From positions 434,001-498,000 of the forward strand of contig CM073201.1 in assembly GCA_037042915.1 (NCBI GenBank): a stretch of DNA of 64,000 nt, given 5' to 3'. How positions within the stretch are numbered: the stretch's first letter is position 1; each line of letters opens with the position of its first letter. This stretch comes from Auricularia sp. M13. Its lineage: Eukaryota; Basidiomycota; Agaricomycetes; Auriculariales; Auriculariaceae. Position numbers and translations under genes: made by a program. The notes below the pieces were generated by a model that made no database searches, was not told the DNA's origin, and saw nothing but the letters and a program-made list of their open reading frames with translations. This document shows positions 44,001-53,821 of the stretch, one piece after another.

Positions 44001-44102
44001 GCGATGGGCACGCTGGCGGCCAAGGCGCGGCCGAGCCTCGCGCGCGCTAAAGCCGCCAGCGAGGATGCGCGGCGGATTCTCGCGCGCGCTGGGACGCAAT
44101 AG
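41023..44102 (+). CDS. NIMA-related (NEK) protein kinase
   Basis: A Ser/Thr kinase of the NIMA family, which drives mitotic entry. ATG at 41023; at least nine exons. The N-terminal kinase domain has the Gly loop [13 protein letters not shown] (exon 1 ends 41127), [14 protein letters not shown] with the catalytic Lys, [54 protein letters not shown] (DFG), and [20 protein letters not shown]. About 30 extra residues, rich in Pro, Ala and Thr ([20 protein letters not shown]), separate helix E from the HRD loop. A coiled coil (about 42420-42840) of Glu/Arg/Ala heptads follows, as in NIMA. The tail has [20 protein letters not shown], with Cdk-like SP/TP sites, [10 protein letters not shown], and an Asn-rich repeat (about 43720-43940). 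The stop is at 44100-44102. Length and domain order fit fungal NIMA; the Asn repeat is unusual. Confidence 0.9.
43720..43940 (+). repeat. In-frame Asn-rich minisatellite in the kinase tail
   Basis: About 70 codons dominated by AAC/AAT alternating with Ala, Ser or Gly codons ([14 protein letters not shown]-type). DNA units such as AACGCGAACTCC recur with small changes. Being in frame and in a disordered tail, it can change length without disrupting the kinase domain. It is also a likely site of assembly collapse. Confidence 0.8.
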
Positions 44103-44274
44103 GGGGCCGGGCCGGTCGATCGAGTTTGCTTTGTGCTCCGACTTCGGCTTGGTCAGTGCTGAAGCTCTCGCTTTGTTTGCGACGAGTCCTCGGCTCTGGA
44201 TGTGCTGGGAGCCTGTGCGGCTCGATTGCTGTATGTATTATTTTGCTGTCCATTTTTTCTTTTTGCATGTTCCC

Positions 44275-44295
44275 GTCTGTCTGTCTGTCTGTCTG
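44275..44295. repeat. GTCT tetranucleotide microsatellite
   Basis: Five tandem GTCT units in the 3' flank of the NIMA kinase, preceded by pyrimidine-rich sequence. Confidence 0.8.
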
Positions 44296-44471
44296 ATGAT
44301 CACGACTCCCACTCCCACTCCCCGTCCCGTTGCATGTCATGTGTGTTATGTTTTCTGCTATTTTTCTTTACGAAGAGTATGCTTGCCTCTCAGGATTGAT
44401 TTGCTTTGCTTTTACTGATCGCGCATTCGGGCTACTTGCTGGTGAGACTCCTGTGGTACTGATTATTGGTT

Positions 44472-44526
44472 GGCTTCCCAGAGGACTCAGCGAGACGACG
44501 CTTCTCGCTGAGTCCGCTGGGAAGCC
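44472..44526. repeat. 24-bp-arm hairpin
   Basis: Left arm 44472-44495 and right arm 44503-44526 are reverse complements with a single mismatch; the loop is seven bases (CGACGCT). Arms start GGCTTCCCAG and end CTCAGCGAGA. Too symmetric to be chance, but without a neighbouring gene or U tract that would make it a classical terminator. It may be a foldback element or a structured RNA. Confidence 0.8.
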
Positions 44527-44994
44527 TTGGGCTGGGAAAAATCGATCTCGACTGCAGGTGCACTGTAGTCGCGCGACCTCCTCGTATGCATCCTGCACCG
44601 TCAGCCACAGATGGTTCGAGTTAGGGCAGGGTTGTTTCAGCGAGTGATTTGAGATGGGGATGGGTTCGGCGAGCTGAGGCGTTACGGCGACGTGAAGACG
44701 ACAGGAAGGGACGCCCGACCTCGGCACTGGCAGCTTTTTCGTCATTACGGAAGCCGTTTACGCCTGCTCAATCAGCTCTCGCAAGCGTGACGTCGCGCGT
44801 TCTATGTTCGGTTCAAGCGTCTCTCTGACGCCGCGCGACTACACTCAAGCCTCAGAGCCAGGTAAGTGTCTCCAAGTGTGTGCTCGGCATAGTGCCACCA
44901 CCTAGATTTTCCACTTTCACATACACTCTTTGCGCACTTTCCCTTCGAAAGTGGAGTTTCACTTTCACGGTTTTGGCCCGCTATCATGCACTCG

Positions 44995-45018
44995 ATCGCT
45001 CGGACCGCTCCGATCGCT
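44995..45018 (+). promoter_or_regulatory. Shared upstream motif, copy A
   Basis: TCGATCGCTCGGACCG, then CGATCG after a few bases, about 75-95 bases upstream of the ATG of membrane protein A. The same sequence with two or three changes lies upstream of membrane protein B (46827-46850). The two flanking CGATCG hexamers give it partial dyad symmetry. Confidence 0.5.
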
Positions 45019-45091
45019 CAAACCTCGCGGATATTATGCTAACCTCGCCTCGTTTCGACGCCCTCTGCCCCGCCCCTCTCCCTCGCGCTTT

Positions 45092-46271
45092 ATGGATGTG
45101 ACAGATTATGCAACGTTCCAAGCGTTGCGCATCTACTTATTCATCGGGACCGTGACGGCCGTGGTGTTGTTCGGTACTGAAGCATGATTTCATCCTGAGC
45201 TCAATCGCTAATGACTCACGTTCACCTGGTGTCCAGGTGCTTTCCTTACACTGGGCATTGCGACTGTTCGCAGACTGCATGGCCTTCCTTCTCTGCCGCG
45301 GCACACGTTCTACATGATGGCATCCATTGTGGTCGTGATCACCCTGCTCTTCGTCGCACTGGTCACCTCCGTTTCAACACTTCTTTATGCCCTTCTGGGG
45401 TTATCGACCGGGAAAACGTGCGTCACCTCTTAATGCTCGTGTCGCACATCTCTCACGCGATTGTCCGCGTAGACCGATGTGGCCTGTGCCAGCCATCTTT
45501 GGATGCAGTGCCTTCGCACTGAGCATTGGAGATGGCCTTTTCGTGCGTACGGCCGCAGGACGTCTCAGCCCAGCCATCCACTGAATTATTATGCGCGCTA
45601 GATCTATAGGTGTTGGATCATATGGGGGCGCTCGCACTGGGTCGTCGTTCCCGCGCTCATCTTCTGCGCAGAACTCGGTAAGCAACGCAGGCCGACTATA
45701 CCATCCGAAGGCGCGCCTAAGCCTCCATCCAGCGACGTCATACTACAGCATCGTCCAGGCCGCGCTGCGCAGCCGCGTCCAGGTGGCCGACATCGTTGGG
45801 CTGCTCGAAGTCTCGCCGAGAGCGACAGCGGCTGGCGTGGCCGGTATCATCTTGACGATCCTGCTTAACACGCTTCTCGCAGGAGCAGCCATCACCCGGC
45901 TGCTCCTCGCGCGCCGCGAGCTGCGCGCCGCCGCGCTGCCTGGCGGCGGCGCGCATTACGTCCGCATCTCCCTCGTGCTGGCGATCAGCACCGTGGTCTA
46001 TGCCACAGTATGGATCCCAATGCTCGCGTGGTGCGAGACGGTCCGTATCACGCCGTACTATGTCGCCTTGTTTGCGCTCGTGGCTGCGATGCCGCTTGTC
46101 GTCATGCTCCATGCTGGGAGCATTAGGACCGAAGCGCCGTATCACCTTCCCCGCCTAAGGGGAGAGGGAGATGAGCGGAGGGACTCACCGAGCTTTCCGT
46201 CCAGCAACGGAGACCGAAGAGATTGTACTACACGAAGTTTCAGAAGAGATAGCTGTAGTATTTTCCAATAA
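45092..46271 (+). CDS. Polytopic membrane protein A (tandem pair)
   Basis: Multi-exon gene from the ATG at 45092 (MDVTDYATFQALRIYLFIGT). Hydrophobic helices follow in separate exons: TVTAVVLFG, FLTLGIATVRRLHGLPSLPR with TFYMMASIVVVITLLFVALV, PAIFGCSAFALSIGDGLF, and the signature IYRCWIIWGRSHWVVVPALI (about 45600-45670). The last exon (about 45725-46271) has AAGVAGIILTILLNTLLAGA, LVLAISTVVYATVWIPMLAW and YYVALFALVAAMPLVVMLHA, followed by a polar tail. This seven-helix layout with a YR-(C/L)-W-(I/V)-(I/V)-W signature is common in Agaricomycete hypothetical membrane proteins. Function is unknown; a receptor-like role is only a guess. The paralogue B lies 660 bp downstream in the same orientation. 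Confidence 0.7.
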
Positions 46272-46826
46272 CAAGAAATGCACTTCCACACAGCAAATGC
46301 GCATCGTCTCAAATGGCCTGCTTATGTAGTGAACCTCATTCCTTAAGGAGATGAAGAGTTACATATTGGCAACCTGCGACATCACGAATACGGACTTGGA
46401 ATTTCTACCGTAATCTCCACCTGTGGAAAAACAAGTAATCTCGTAATGCAGTGGTATAATCTCAGATGACCTTGAGGGCGAATACCACGATGACATGCAC
46501 AGTTGTCGTTTCTCCTCGGAGTCTCCTGCGGTTTTCCCTCTAGTCCGCATGAATTTAGATTTTCTGAAAATTTAATAGACATCTGGCACATTTCATCTGT
46601 AATTTATGAACAATATTGGCGACAATAGAGTCATTTTGAGGCCGCGGAACAAAAGTGCATGCAGTCCGCGCACGGCATCGGCCGTGTCTCTTCTTCTCAC
46701 AACCATATCGTCAAATCAGTTCGCCACAAACCAAATGACCGGAACTATCGGAACGAGAAATAAAACTTTCAAGGATGTGTTCATGGGCACGCGCCCCAGG
46801 TCGCGGCAGCAGCGACGGTCCATGTC

Positions 46827-46850
46827 GATCGCTCGGACCGATGCGATCGA
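46827..46850 (+). promoter_or_regulatory. Shared upstream motif, copy B
   Basis: TCGATCGCTCGGACCG, then CGATCG, about 80-100 bases before the ATG at 46929. It corresponds to the motif ahead of membrane protein A, indicating that the duplication included the promoter or that the motif is conserved by function. Confidence 0.5.
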
Positions 46851-46928
46851 GCTGCTGCTGAAATAATGCCGACCCTCGCTCCAGGCTTGCATCAGGTCAT
46901 TTCTCCCCGCACCTCATTCCCATGCTCC

Positions 46929-48048
46929 ATGTCCGAGATAGACCCCGCGCTTTACAGGCTGTTTCAAACCAGCTTATTCGCAGCAGCGGTGACCTCCGCA
47001 GTGCTCTACGGTAACATGAATCCGTCGGTCACGAGGGACAGGCCATTCACGCAGTTGCATTCATGTCCACAGGTGCATGTGTGGCCCTCGCCGTTGTCGC
47101 TATACGCAGACTGCACGGACTCGCCCACCTGCCGCGACGCACGTTTTGGATAATGACGTCCATTGTTGTCGTTGTTGTGTTGCTTCACACGGCGCACAAC
47201 ATCAGTGTCCTGTCCTTGCTTCATAGCTCCTTGCGAATGTTGTGGCCGTGAGTCGTGTTGTTCGCTTGTTACGGATAGGCTGCGCTGATTCTTACATATA
47301 AACTGTGCGCACAGCCCTCCTTGGACGGTTCCAGCCATGTTCGTCTCAGTCGCGCTCAGTTTTACGATTGGAGATAGCATCTTCGTACGTTTAATGCGTT
47401 ACTCATGAGTCTGAAGAATCGCAACTCAAGGACTTTTAGATATACAGATGTTGGATCATCTGGGGACGGTCACGCTGGGTCTGTGTGCCCATCATCATCT
47501 TCTGTGCAGAACTTGGTACGTACGCATTGCGCTTCATAGAGAAAATCTTTTCAACGCGTACATTCCGCTCATCAGGTATTTCATACTACACTCTCATCGT
47601 GGGCGATACTTTCAGTCCCCAGGGGATTGGGAGCCTGGTCCAACCAGGAACGCACGCCGCGTCGTCGGTGGCACCCGCTTCGGGGCTCGCAGCTATCGTC
47701 CTCACAGTCTCTCTCAACGCCTTACTATCTGCTGCTGCCATCGCCCGGCTCCTCCACGCACGCCGCGAGTTGCGCTCTGCCGCACCTGTCCTGCATGGCG
47801 GAGGCGCGCATTATACTAAAATGGCCAGACTGCTCGCGCTCAGCACGCTGGTGTACTCCTCCGTGTGGATATCCTTGATCTTCTTCTACCGCAGCAGCAG
47901 GGCCGCGCCGTACTATGTCACCTTGGTCGCGTTTACCGCCGGTATGCCACTCGGGATCATGCTCCAGGTCGGCGGTTATACGGCCGAGGTCAAGTATGTG
48001 CTGCCGGCGCTGCAAGCGAGAGGGGGCGATAACGAGCCGAGAGACTAG
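46929..48048 (+). CDS. Polytopic membrane protein B (tandem pair)
   Basis: Paralogue of the gene at 45092-46271. The ATG at 46929 gives MSEIDPALYRLFQTSLFAAA. Matching exons include VALAVVAIRRLHGLAHLPRR with TFWIMTSIVVVVVLL, LFVSVALSFTIGDSIFV, IYRCWIIWGRSRWVCVPIII (about 47450-47515), and the long last exon (about 47570-48048) with GLAAIVLTVSLNALLSAAAI, LLALSTLVYSSVWISLIFFY and APYYVTLVAFTAGMPLGIML. Helix order and the ARLLHARRELRSAA loop (A: TRLLLARRELRAAA) are conserved, while the extramembrane tail differs and is shorter. The substrate or ligand is unknown. Confidence 0.7.
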
Positions 48049-48674
48049 CCAGGACTTCAGTGCAACAACGCTGAGTCGGCTGTGGTGGAGGCAGGCGAAT
48101 GCCTTCATGTTCAAGACGCGCGCCGGTTGGTATACACAACGCCTCCCCGCTGCTCCCCTCAGACCGCACAACACGATCTCAATTCGTCATATTAGCCATC
48201 CCCTGTGTTTCCTTCCATCTTCCGATGAAGCGGCGACTTGGGATCGAGATTTTCACCGCGGCCAAGGCCCAAGATATCCGTTGAGTTGCTCTAACTACCC
48301 CGGACACAGTACTTTCCCAAAGTTAGAGTATCAGTAATAGGAGGTACACATCATGTGACTGCGAAATACTTAGGTTATTCCGTGACTATAAGTACCATTA
48401 GTAACAATAGTTGAGGGTGTCCGTAGTACTAAGCAGGCAGTAAGTATACGTAAATGCTTTGGGGCTTTCTCCAAATATAATGGTAAATATTGTGCGTGAT
48501 AGCACACATACTAATCTATCAGGTGACGCAGTTCTCTGCTGGGGCAAACGGCTCATGTTGTATGTGAAAATCTGGTTCCACGGAACAAAGTCAGCGTGCC
48601 AAGTCCGCGCCGCGCCACCGGCGTCTACCGGACACGCTTTTTACTCACCATCTACCTACCACACCGAAGCTATC
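48049..48674. other. Intergenic
   Basis: Between membrane protein B and F-box-like copy 6, both plus strand. Only short frames. Sequence around 48340-48480 is AT-rich. Nothing is recognised besides the presumed promoter of copy 6. Confidence 0.35.
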
Positions 48675-51218
48675 ATGGCGCACAAGCTTGCGGATGAGAC
48701 GCTTGCAGAGATCCTTGATTATAGCCTCAAGGTGCCCGACGAGGACTTTGCGAGCCTGGCCGAGCTCTCCGAGTCGCCGTTCGTCAACCGGCAGACATCG
48801 TCGTCAACACCGCTGGTGGTGTGCAAGCGCTGGATGCGCATAAGCACGCCACTCTTATACAACACGGTCATTCTGCGCTCTACCGCACAAGCAGACGCGC
48901 TTGCCTTGGCGCTGAAAGCCAACCCAACCTTCGGCCAGTACGTTAAGAAATTGCGCATCGAGGGCGGCTTCGGCGTGTCGGTCCGGAAGATTCTCGAATG
49001 GGCACCAGATATTACGGACATCTGGCTCATGCTCAACTACACCAGCGACGACAAGCCTAAGCCGATGTGTGCGGCTCTGGAGAGGGCTGCAAATATCCGG
49101 CGGCTCATCATCTATCGCTCAGGAATTGTTCCGATTGCCAATAATGCCAATACGCGACTCGTCATGTCCACTGTGGCCCAATGCATCACTTCATGGACTT
49201 CTCTGGTGCGTGAATAGTGATATTCATTTCTTTGTGCCATGTGAACTCGATTGCCTCTCTGTAGCGCATCGTACAACTGAAAGGCGACACAGCTACCATG
49301 GAACCACTCAGAAGAACGCTGCTTACTGCAAAGCATCTAGAGGAACTCCGATTTCCCGAAGACTCGGTCGCCCTACCGACCTTCGTGTGTGAATGCCCTG
49401 CGAACGTGAAGCATATTCGCGTCGGATGGCCGGACCCGGGAGACGGCTATTTTCGTGGCAAAAATTCACAGTATTTGCGCGAAAAGGAGCGCATCCCCCG
49501 GACGCAATTGGCGAAGGTCATATTCGCTGCCCCCGCGTGTGTATTCTGTCATATTTTCTTTTTTACTATGCCCCTTCGTCTTGCTGACCGATTGCTACTA
49601 TGCAGGCAGACTGCGTGCATTGCTCCGCCTCCCAATCCGTTTTATCAGCCGATGAAACATACGCCGTCCAACGTACGGCGAAAGATATGGTCGCGCGTCT
49701 TTGAGTTGTTGTTCGAGGATTACCGTCGCTCGAAACACGATGGCACTGCAGCGTTTATGGCTTGGGGGCCGATGAAATTCGCGCCGAGGCAACAGTGTAT
49801 GCTCGTCTGTTCCGAATTCAAGGTCCGTATCTTGCGCTCCACCCTGCACGCAACATTGAATTTAACCCCTAGGACGTGATCTTGGAGCTCGCATGCCGGC
49901 ATGTCAGCCTGCATGGGCTGTCTACCGCGGAAGGTTTTGCGACCTGCTTGGCGAAAATGCCGTATCTGTCTCCGCTCGTCGAGACATTAGATCTAACCGC
50001 ACACTACCACAGTTTCCTCTTCGAACCCTTGGACTACGCCGGCCAGTGTTTCGATATGGTCAAGCCTCACCTTCCTACGCTCGTCAACCTCCGCGTATTC
50101 AATGTGAAGTTTCACGACTACCCTCTACAACTCAAAGATCTTGCGGCCCTAGCTCCGATTTCGGAAACTCTGCGAGAGCTGACGTTTCATCTGGACAACC
50201 GCGACGACCGCTACTGGTCCCCTTCTCCCCCGCGGCTCGATTACGTCCCTCCTCGGTCCCCTTCGCCGCTGCCAATTGATTATCAAATGCATGCGTTCGC
50301 ATCTCTTCAACGCCTCAGCCTAAGGATCGTCAGCGGTGCAGCGCGGCATCTCAGCTCACCCCCGCTTCATGCACTCAGGCAACTTGAGTGTCTACATCTC
50401 GAAGGAGGAGGTTGCGCTGACTTTCTACGGATAATCTGTCCTTTGCGATGCGCGCCGAGCCAGTGCGATTAGAGGAAGCTGCTATTTGCTCATCAATTAT
50501 GCAGCCTCGACAGGCTTCGCACCTTAGAAGTCGCGGGGGCGTGGGACGCCGACGCGGTTCTAGAGGAGTTTTGTGCCATCCACGGCCACAAGCTCCACAC
50601 GCTCTCCCTCCACGAAAAGTCGATCAGTAATCTTTTGCGGCATTGTCCCGACATCGAGTTTCTCGTATACCCTAATGATGAAGAAATATCGTTCAATGTC
50701 CGTCACGTTTTATATCCGAGTTCGCAGAGACTGACACTTTGATCCAGCGTCATCCTTCAGTGATGTACTTCAAGTCAGCGCCAGTTTGTCTGCGACTGAA
50801 AGAAATTTCAGTTATCGCAGTTGAGTGCGTCTACACCATCGTGCGAGGCATTTGACGTGTATAACGCGTTTTGCGCAGCTTGCGCCTGTACGCTGGCCGT
50901 GGTGAGAAACAGCACCTCCAGGAAGTAATCGGCGCCTGGACGGAGTTGTTCAATTTCTTCGCGAGCGCACCACAATTTCCGGCGCTCAAGGTCGTGCGAG
51001 TTGCCAATCCCTCTGGGCTGTGGCCGACGACAGAGTACGTCTACAGTTCATCGCTGCGACCGTTATGTGATATTTTGCTGGCTGATAGGAAGGAAATCGC
51101 AAAGAGCCCCCTGCCTGGATGGGCGGAAACACTTCTTGAGCGCGGAATTCGGTTGGTAGATGCCCGCGGCATTGGCTGGACACCGCGATTGAAACCGCAC
51201 AAGAAAGGCAGACAGTAG
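48675..51218 (+). CDS. F-box-like family protein, copy 6
   Basis: Exon 1 (48675-49205, 177 codons) begins MAHKLADETLAEILDYSLKV and has VVCKRWMRISTPLLYNTVIL and ITDIWLMLNYTSDD. Exon 2 (about 49266-49538) has HLEELRFPEDSVALPTFVCE and VGWPDPGDGYFRGK; exon 3 (about 49606-49820) PMKHTPSNVRRKIWSRVFEL; exon 4 (about 49874-50440) VNLRVFNVKFHDYPLQLKDL and MHAFASLQRLSLRIVSGAAR. Exon 5 (about 50500-50700) reads LDRLRTLEVAGAWDADAVLE and LSLHEKSISNLLRHCPDIEF. The last exons carry LRLYAGRGEKQHLQEVIGAW with ALKVVRVANPSGLWPTTE and KEIAKSPLPGWAETLLERGI to GWTPRLKPHKKGRQ (stop 51216-51218). Intact by eye. It shows the full exon order of the subtype-A members and is the best reference for modelling copies 1 and 5. 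Probable SCF receptor. Confidence 0.85.
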
Positions 51219-51695
51219 CCTTCAACGGCACTGAAACGGGGTCCGTGTGCTAGAGTAACATCTATCGCCGTGAGGACTTCTGGCTGGAAGCAAAGAAGTA
51301 ATTGCAATTCCTTCCTCTTTCATATATTCAACTGCAAGCTAGTCATTGACGCCTGCGTAGGCTGCCCAAATCTCATCCGTGCCCACCTCAATAATCACAT
51401 ACTTTACCTATTGCGTGGGTAGCTTAGTAGCACTTACATTTCTTGTTCTTGCAAGATTCGCATGTACTGTATCTGTTGCGCCCACTGCAGCGCGACATGA
51501 TTATCAATTCTGATCACCAAGTGCACAGCCGCATGAAGACCAGCTCCGCAGCGGCCCGATCTTGCTTTCGCTTTGACTTCCACCTTCACCTTCAACTTCG
51601 AGCACCTTTTTCGCCTGTTTCTATTTTCCCTTCCTAGCTTGAAGTTAGCCCGTTCAGCCACCGTTTGACCTTCCATTTTTTTTTTCCTGTTCGCC
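51219..51695. other. Intergenic
   Basis: 3' flank of copy 6 and promoter of the tetraspan-like gene. A T10+ tract lies at about 51677-51687, just before the next ATG. No gene is recognised. Confidence 0.35.
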
Positions 51696-52578
51696 ATGAC
51701 TCGTTTCTTCTGCTGCTGCCTGCCCGTTCGCCTCGGCGTCTTTGTTCTCTCTTTCCTCCAACTCCTCTTTGGTACGTGATCTCACCAGGAAGAGAGAAAT
51801 TGCTCATGACTCCCCTCGTAGCGGGTGCCATTGCCGGTCTCATCTGGCACGACTTCATCAGTGCGTGCAACGACAAGAAGCTGCGCTCGACCTAGGCCTG
51901 ATATTGTACTTCATTAGCGGCGGGCGAGCGCCTTGTTGGAACTGAGCGTGTAGCGCACATCGTGACTGGCGCCGTCTTCGGCGTCATGGCGCTGGCTGCG
52001 CTCTTCGGGTGCGTGCCGTACTTCCTTAAAACCGCATCAGCTCAAGCCACCGTTTATGACAGCTTCATCGGCGCGATGGTACGCGTCCGCGGGCTCGTTC
52101 AGTCGTACGCGGTTATGCTGTACTGCCTGATCCTTGCCTCGGTCGGCGCGAGCGTGTTCTTCGTCTACACGCTCTACCACTCCGGCGGCGAGCAATTCCT
52201 CGCGACTTGCCGCGCGCAGAGCGATAAGATCGACCTCGCTCAGGCCAAGGCTATCGACGGCGCCCAGGAGACCTTCGACAAGGCGCTCAACACCGTCTGC
52301 GACGGCCTCCTCACGACGTTCAAGATCGTCTACATCGTCCTGATGGTCATCGTCGTGCTGATCCAACTCTGTGAGTCCTGGATGCAGATATCGGCGTAGA
52401 AGCGCACTTTTCTGATACGCGTTCGTATGACAGACTGCGCCCACATCGTCCAGAGCTACGCATCGCAGCTCGACGAGGAAGAGATCCTGGAGGACAAGCA
52501 GCGGCTTGTGAGCTACCCCAGCCTATCGTCGTCGCGCCCCAGATGCGATACAACCCCTACGCACCCAGGATGGCATGA
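51696..52578 (+). CDS. Tetraspan-like membrane protein with two apparent frameshifts
   Basis: The ATG at 51696 opens MTRFFCCCLPVRLGVFVLSF then LQLLFG, the CCC-PVRxGVF start shared by a common Agaricomycete four-helix membrane family. After an intron (GTACGT...CGTAG, 51771-51822) the frame continues AGAIAGLIWHDFISACNDKK. Later exons have TGAVFGVMALAALFGCVPYF, SYAVMLYCLILASVGASVFF and FKIVYIVLMVIVVLIQL. The C-terminus is YCAHIVQSYASQLDEEEILE then DKQRL and QPIVVAPQMRYNPYAPRMA. Two single-base gaps are needed: near 51891 (an extra C gives LRSTLGLILYFISGG) and near 52519 (an extra C gives YPQPIVVAPQ). The stop for the conserved tail is 52576-52578. Either assembly errors in C runs or a recently dying gene. 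The N-terminal Cys cluster may be palmitoylated (inference). Confidence 0.65.
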
Positions 52579-52774
52579 TCAGCAAGCTGCATGTATTGTG
52601 AGGAAACGAGTACGGTAATTTTTATTGTAACCATATATCTATGATTCGAAAGCACGAGCGACGAGAGGTGCACCGCTAAGGGGTCCATTAGGGAAGGCTA
52701 CGCCTTTCCCCGCAGCTTCAACTTGTTGTTGGTATCTTGACGGATCATTTGGTTGATTTGCCTGTGAATGAGGG

Positions 52775-53821
52775 TCAGCTTGCAGCATCCCAGCCGCGTC
52801 GCAGAGCAGACACGCACTCGCGCAGATTGTACGTGCTCCAAGGCTGCGTCACGATACCAAACATGGCGCTTTGGACGGTCATGGTCGGCTTGCTGGCCGC
52901 ATACTCGAGCAGGTCGGAGAGCAAGATCGTGCTTGCGAGCACGAACGACGTCGGCGTCTTCTCGCTCACATAGCAGAAGACTGCAACAGGGCAGTCGCTG
53001 CTCTGCCCCGCTTCCTGCGCCCTCTTCCGGGCAGCCTCGAACTCGGCCTCGATAGCAGGCGGTGCGCCTTCACGAGGCATGACCTTGAACTCGCCGAGCT
53101 GGAGACACAGAGTCTCGCCGGTCTGCTCGGCCTCCTTGCGCTCCATAATGCGTTGCATCATGATAGAGAGGTCGGGGATCTGCGTGCGCACTGGAACACG
53201 CAGGTAATGCTTGTAAGAATTTGCAGGGTCGGCGAGGACGTCGAGCTCGAGGATCGCAGCGTGCGAGAGCATGCCCATAATCGTCACCTGCGCGCCGAGG
53301 CGCTGCGCCAGCTTGAGCGACAGGTCGCGCTTGTCCTTTGTCGCGCACAGTGGCTTGTGGGTTGGCCTAGGGGTATGTTACTATGGGCGTCATCTAGCGA
53401 CCCGAAATTGCAGACGAACCAATGTGCAAGCTGGCACTACGCAAAGATTCTATCAGCTATATGAACTATTCCTGGTTTGTACAGACCTAATTTACCTCTT
53501 TTCCACAGTAATGTGCGCTGTGGCAGCGTATGCAGCGCTTGAGTTCGGTAACGCGCCTGTTAGCGCCACATCCATCGCAGAAGGCCTGAAGATCCTTGAC
53601 ACGCTCTTTTACCTCCTGACGCGAGTCATGCATGCTGTCCGTCATTTCCTCGCTGTATAGTAAGAAGGCGCGCGCCAGCAACAGCGTCACTCAGGTGCGT
53701 GAAAGTGCAAAAATGATATAACTGACAAACGCTTCTCGCCATCCAAGTTGGTGAATTTGGTGAACGCGATATGGGATATTTCGGGGTCGTCAGAATGGCG
53801 AACTTCCACTTTGGTCGCCAT
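52775..53821 (-). CDS. MYND zinc-finger protein
   Basis: Minus-strand gene from the ATG at 53821 (MATKVEVRHSDDPEISHIAF). Exon 2 (about 53490-53660) gives EVKERVKDLQAFCDGCGANR then RVTELKRCIRCHSAHYCGKE. A short exon adds CQLAHW, and the next exon PTHKPLCATKDKRDLSLKLA. Together these complete the MYND signature C-x2-C, C-x2-C, Y-C-x3-C, H-x3-C. The C-terminal ~190 residues (HAAILELDVLADPANSYKHY; LQLGEFKVMPREG; CPVAVFCYVSEKTP) form a single exon ending at 52775 with no named domain. MYND fingers bind Pro-rich peptides in partner proteins and usually act in transcription-related complexes. Similar MYND plus unknown-domain proteins are numerous in basidiomycetes. Introns are short and canonical. 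Confidence 0.75.

Larger units (their letters stand above)
44103..45091. other. Intergenic with tetranucleotide tract and hairpin
   Basis: 3' flank of the kinase. Contains a GTCT microsatellite (about 44275-44295) and a long imperfect hairpin (44472-44526), listed separately. The region ends in the promoter of membrane protein A, which has the shared GATCGCTCGGACCG motif at about 44995-45010. Confidence 0.5.

Noticed and set aside
42947-44023. 358-codon minus-strand frame
   Set aside because: Antisense of the NIMA kinase tail. Its [13 protein letters not shown]-like repeats are the reverse reading of the Asn-rich minisatellite.
51868-52520. Apparent 14-17 nt introns in the tetraspan-like gene
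   Set aside because: Introns that short are not known in basidiomycetes. One missing C at each site restores a conserved reading more simply.
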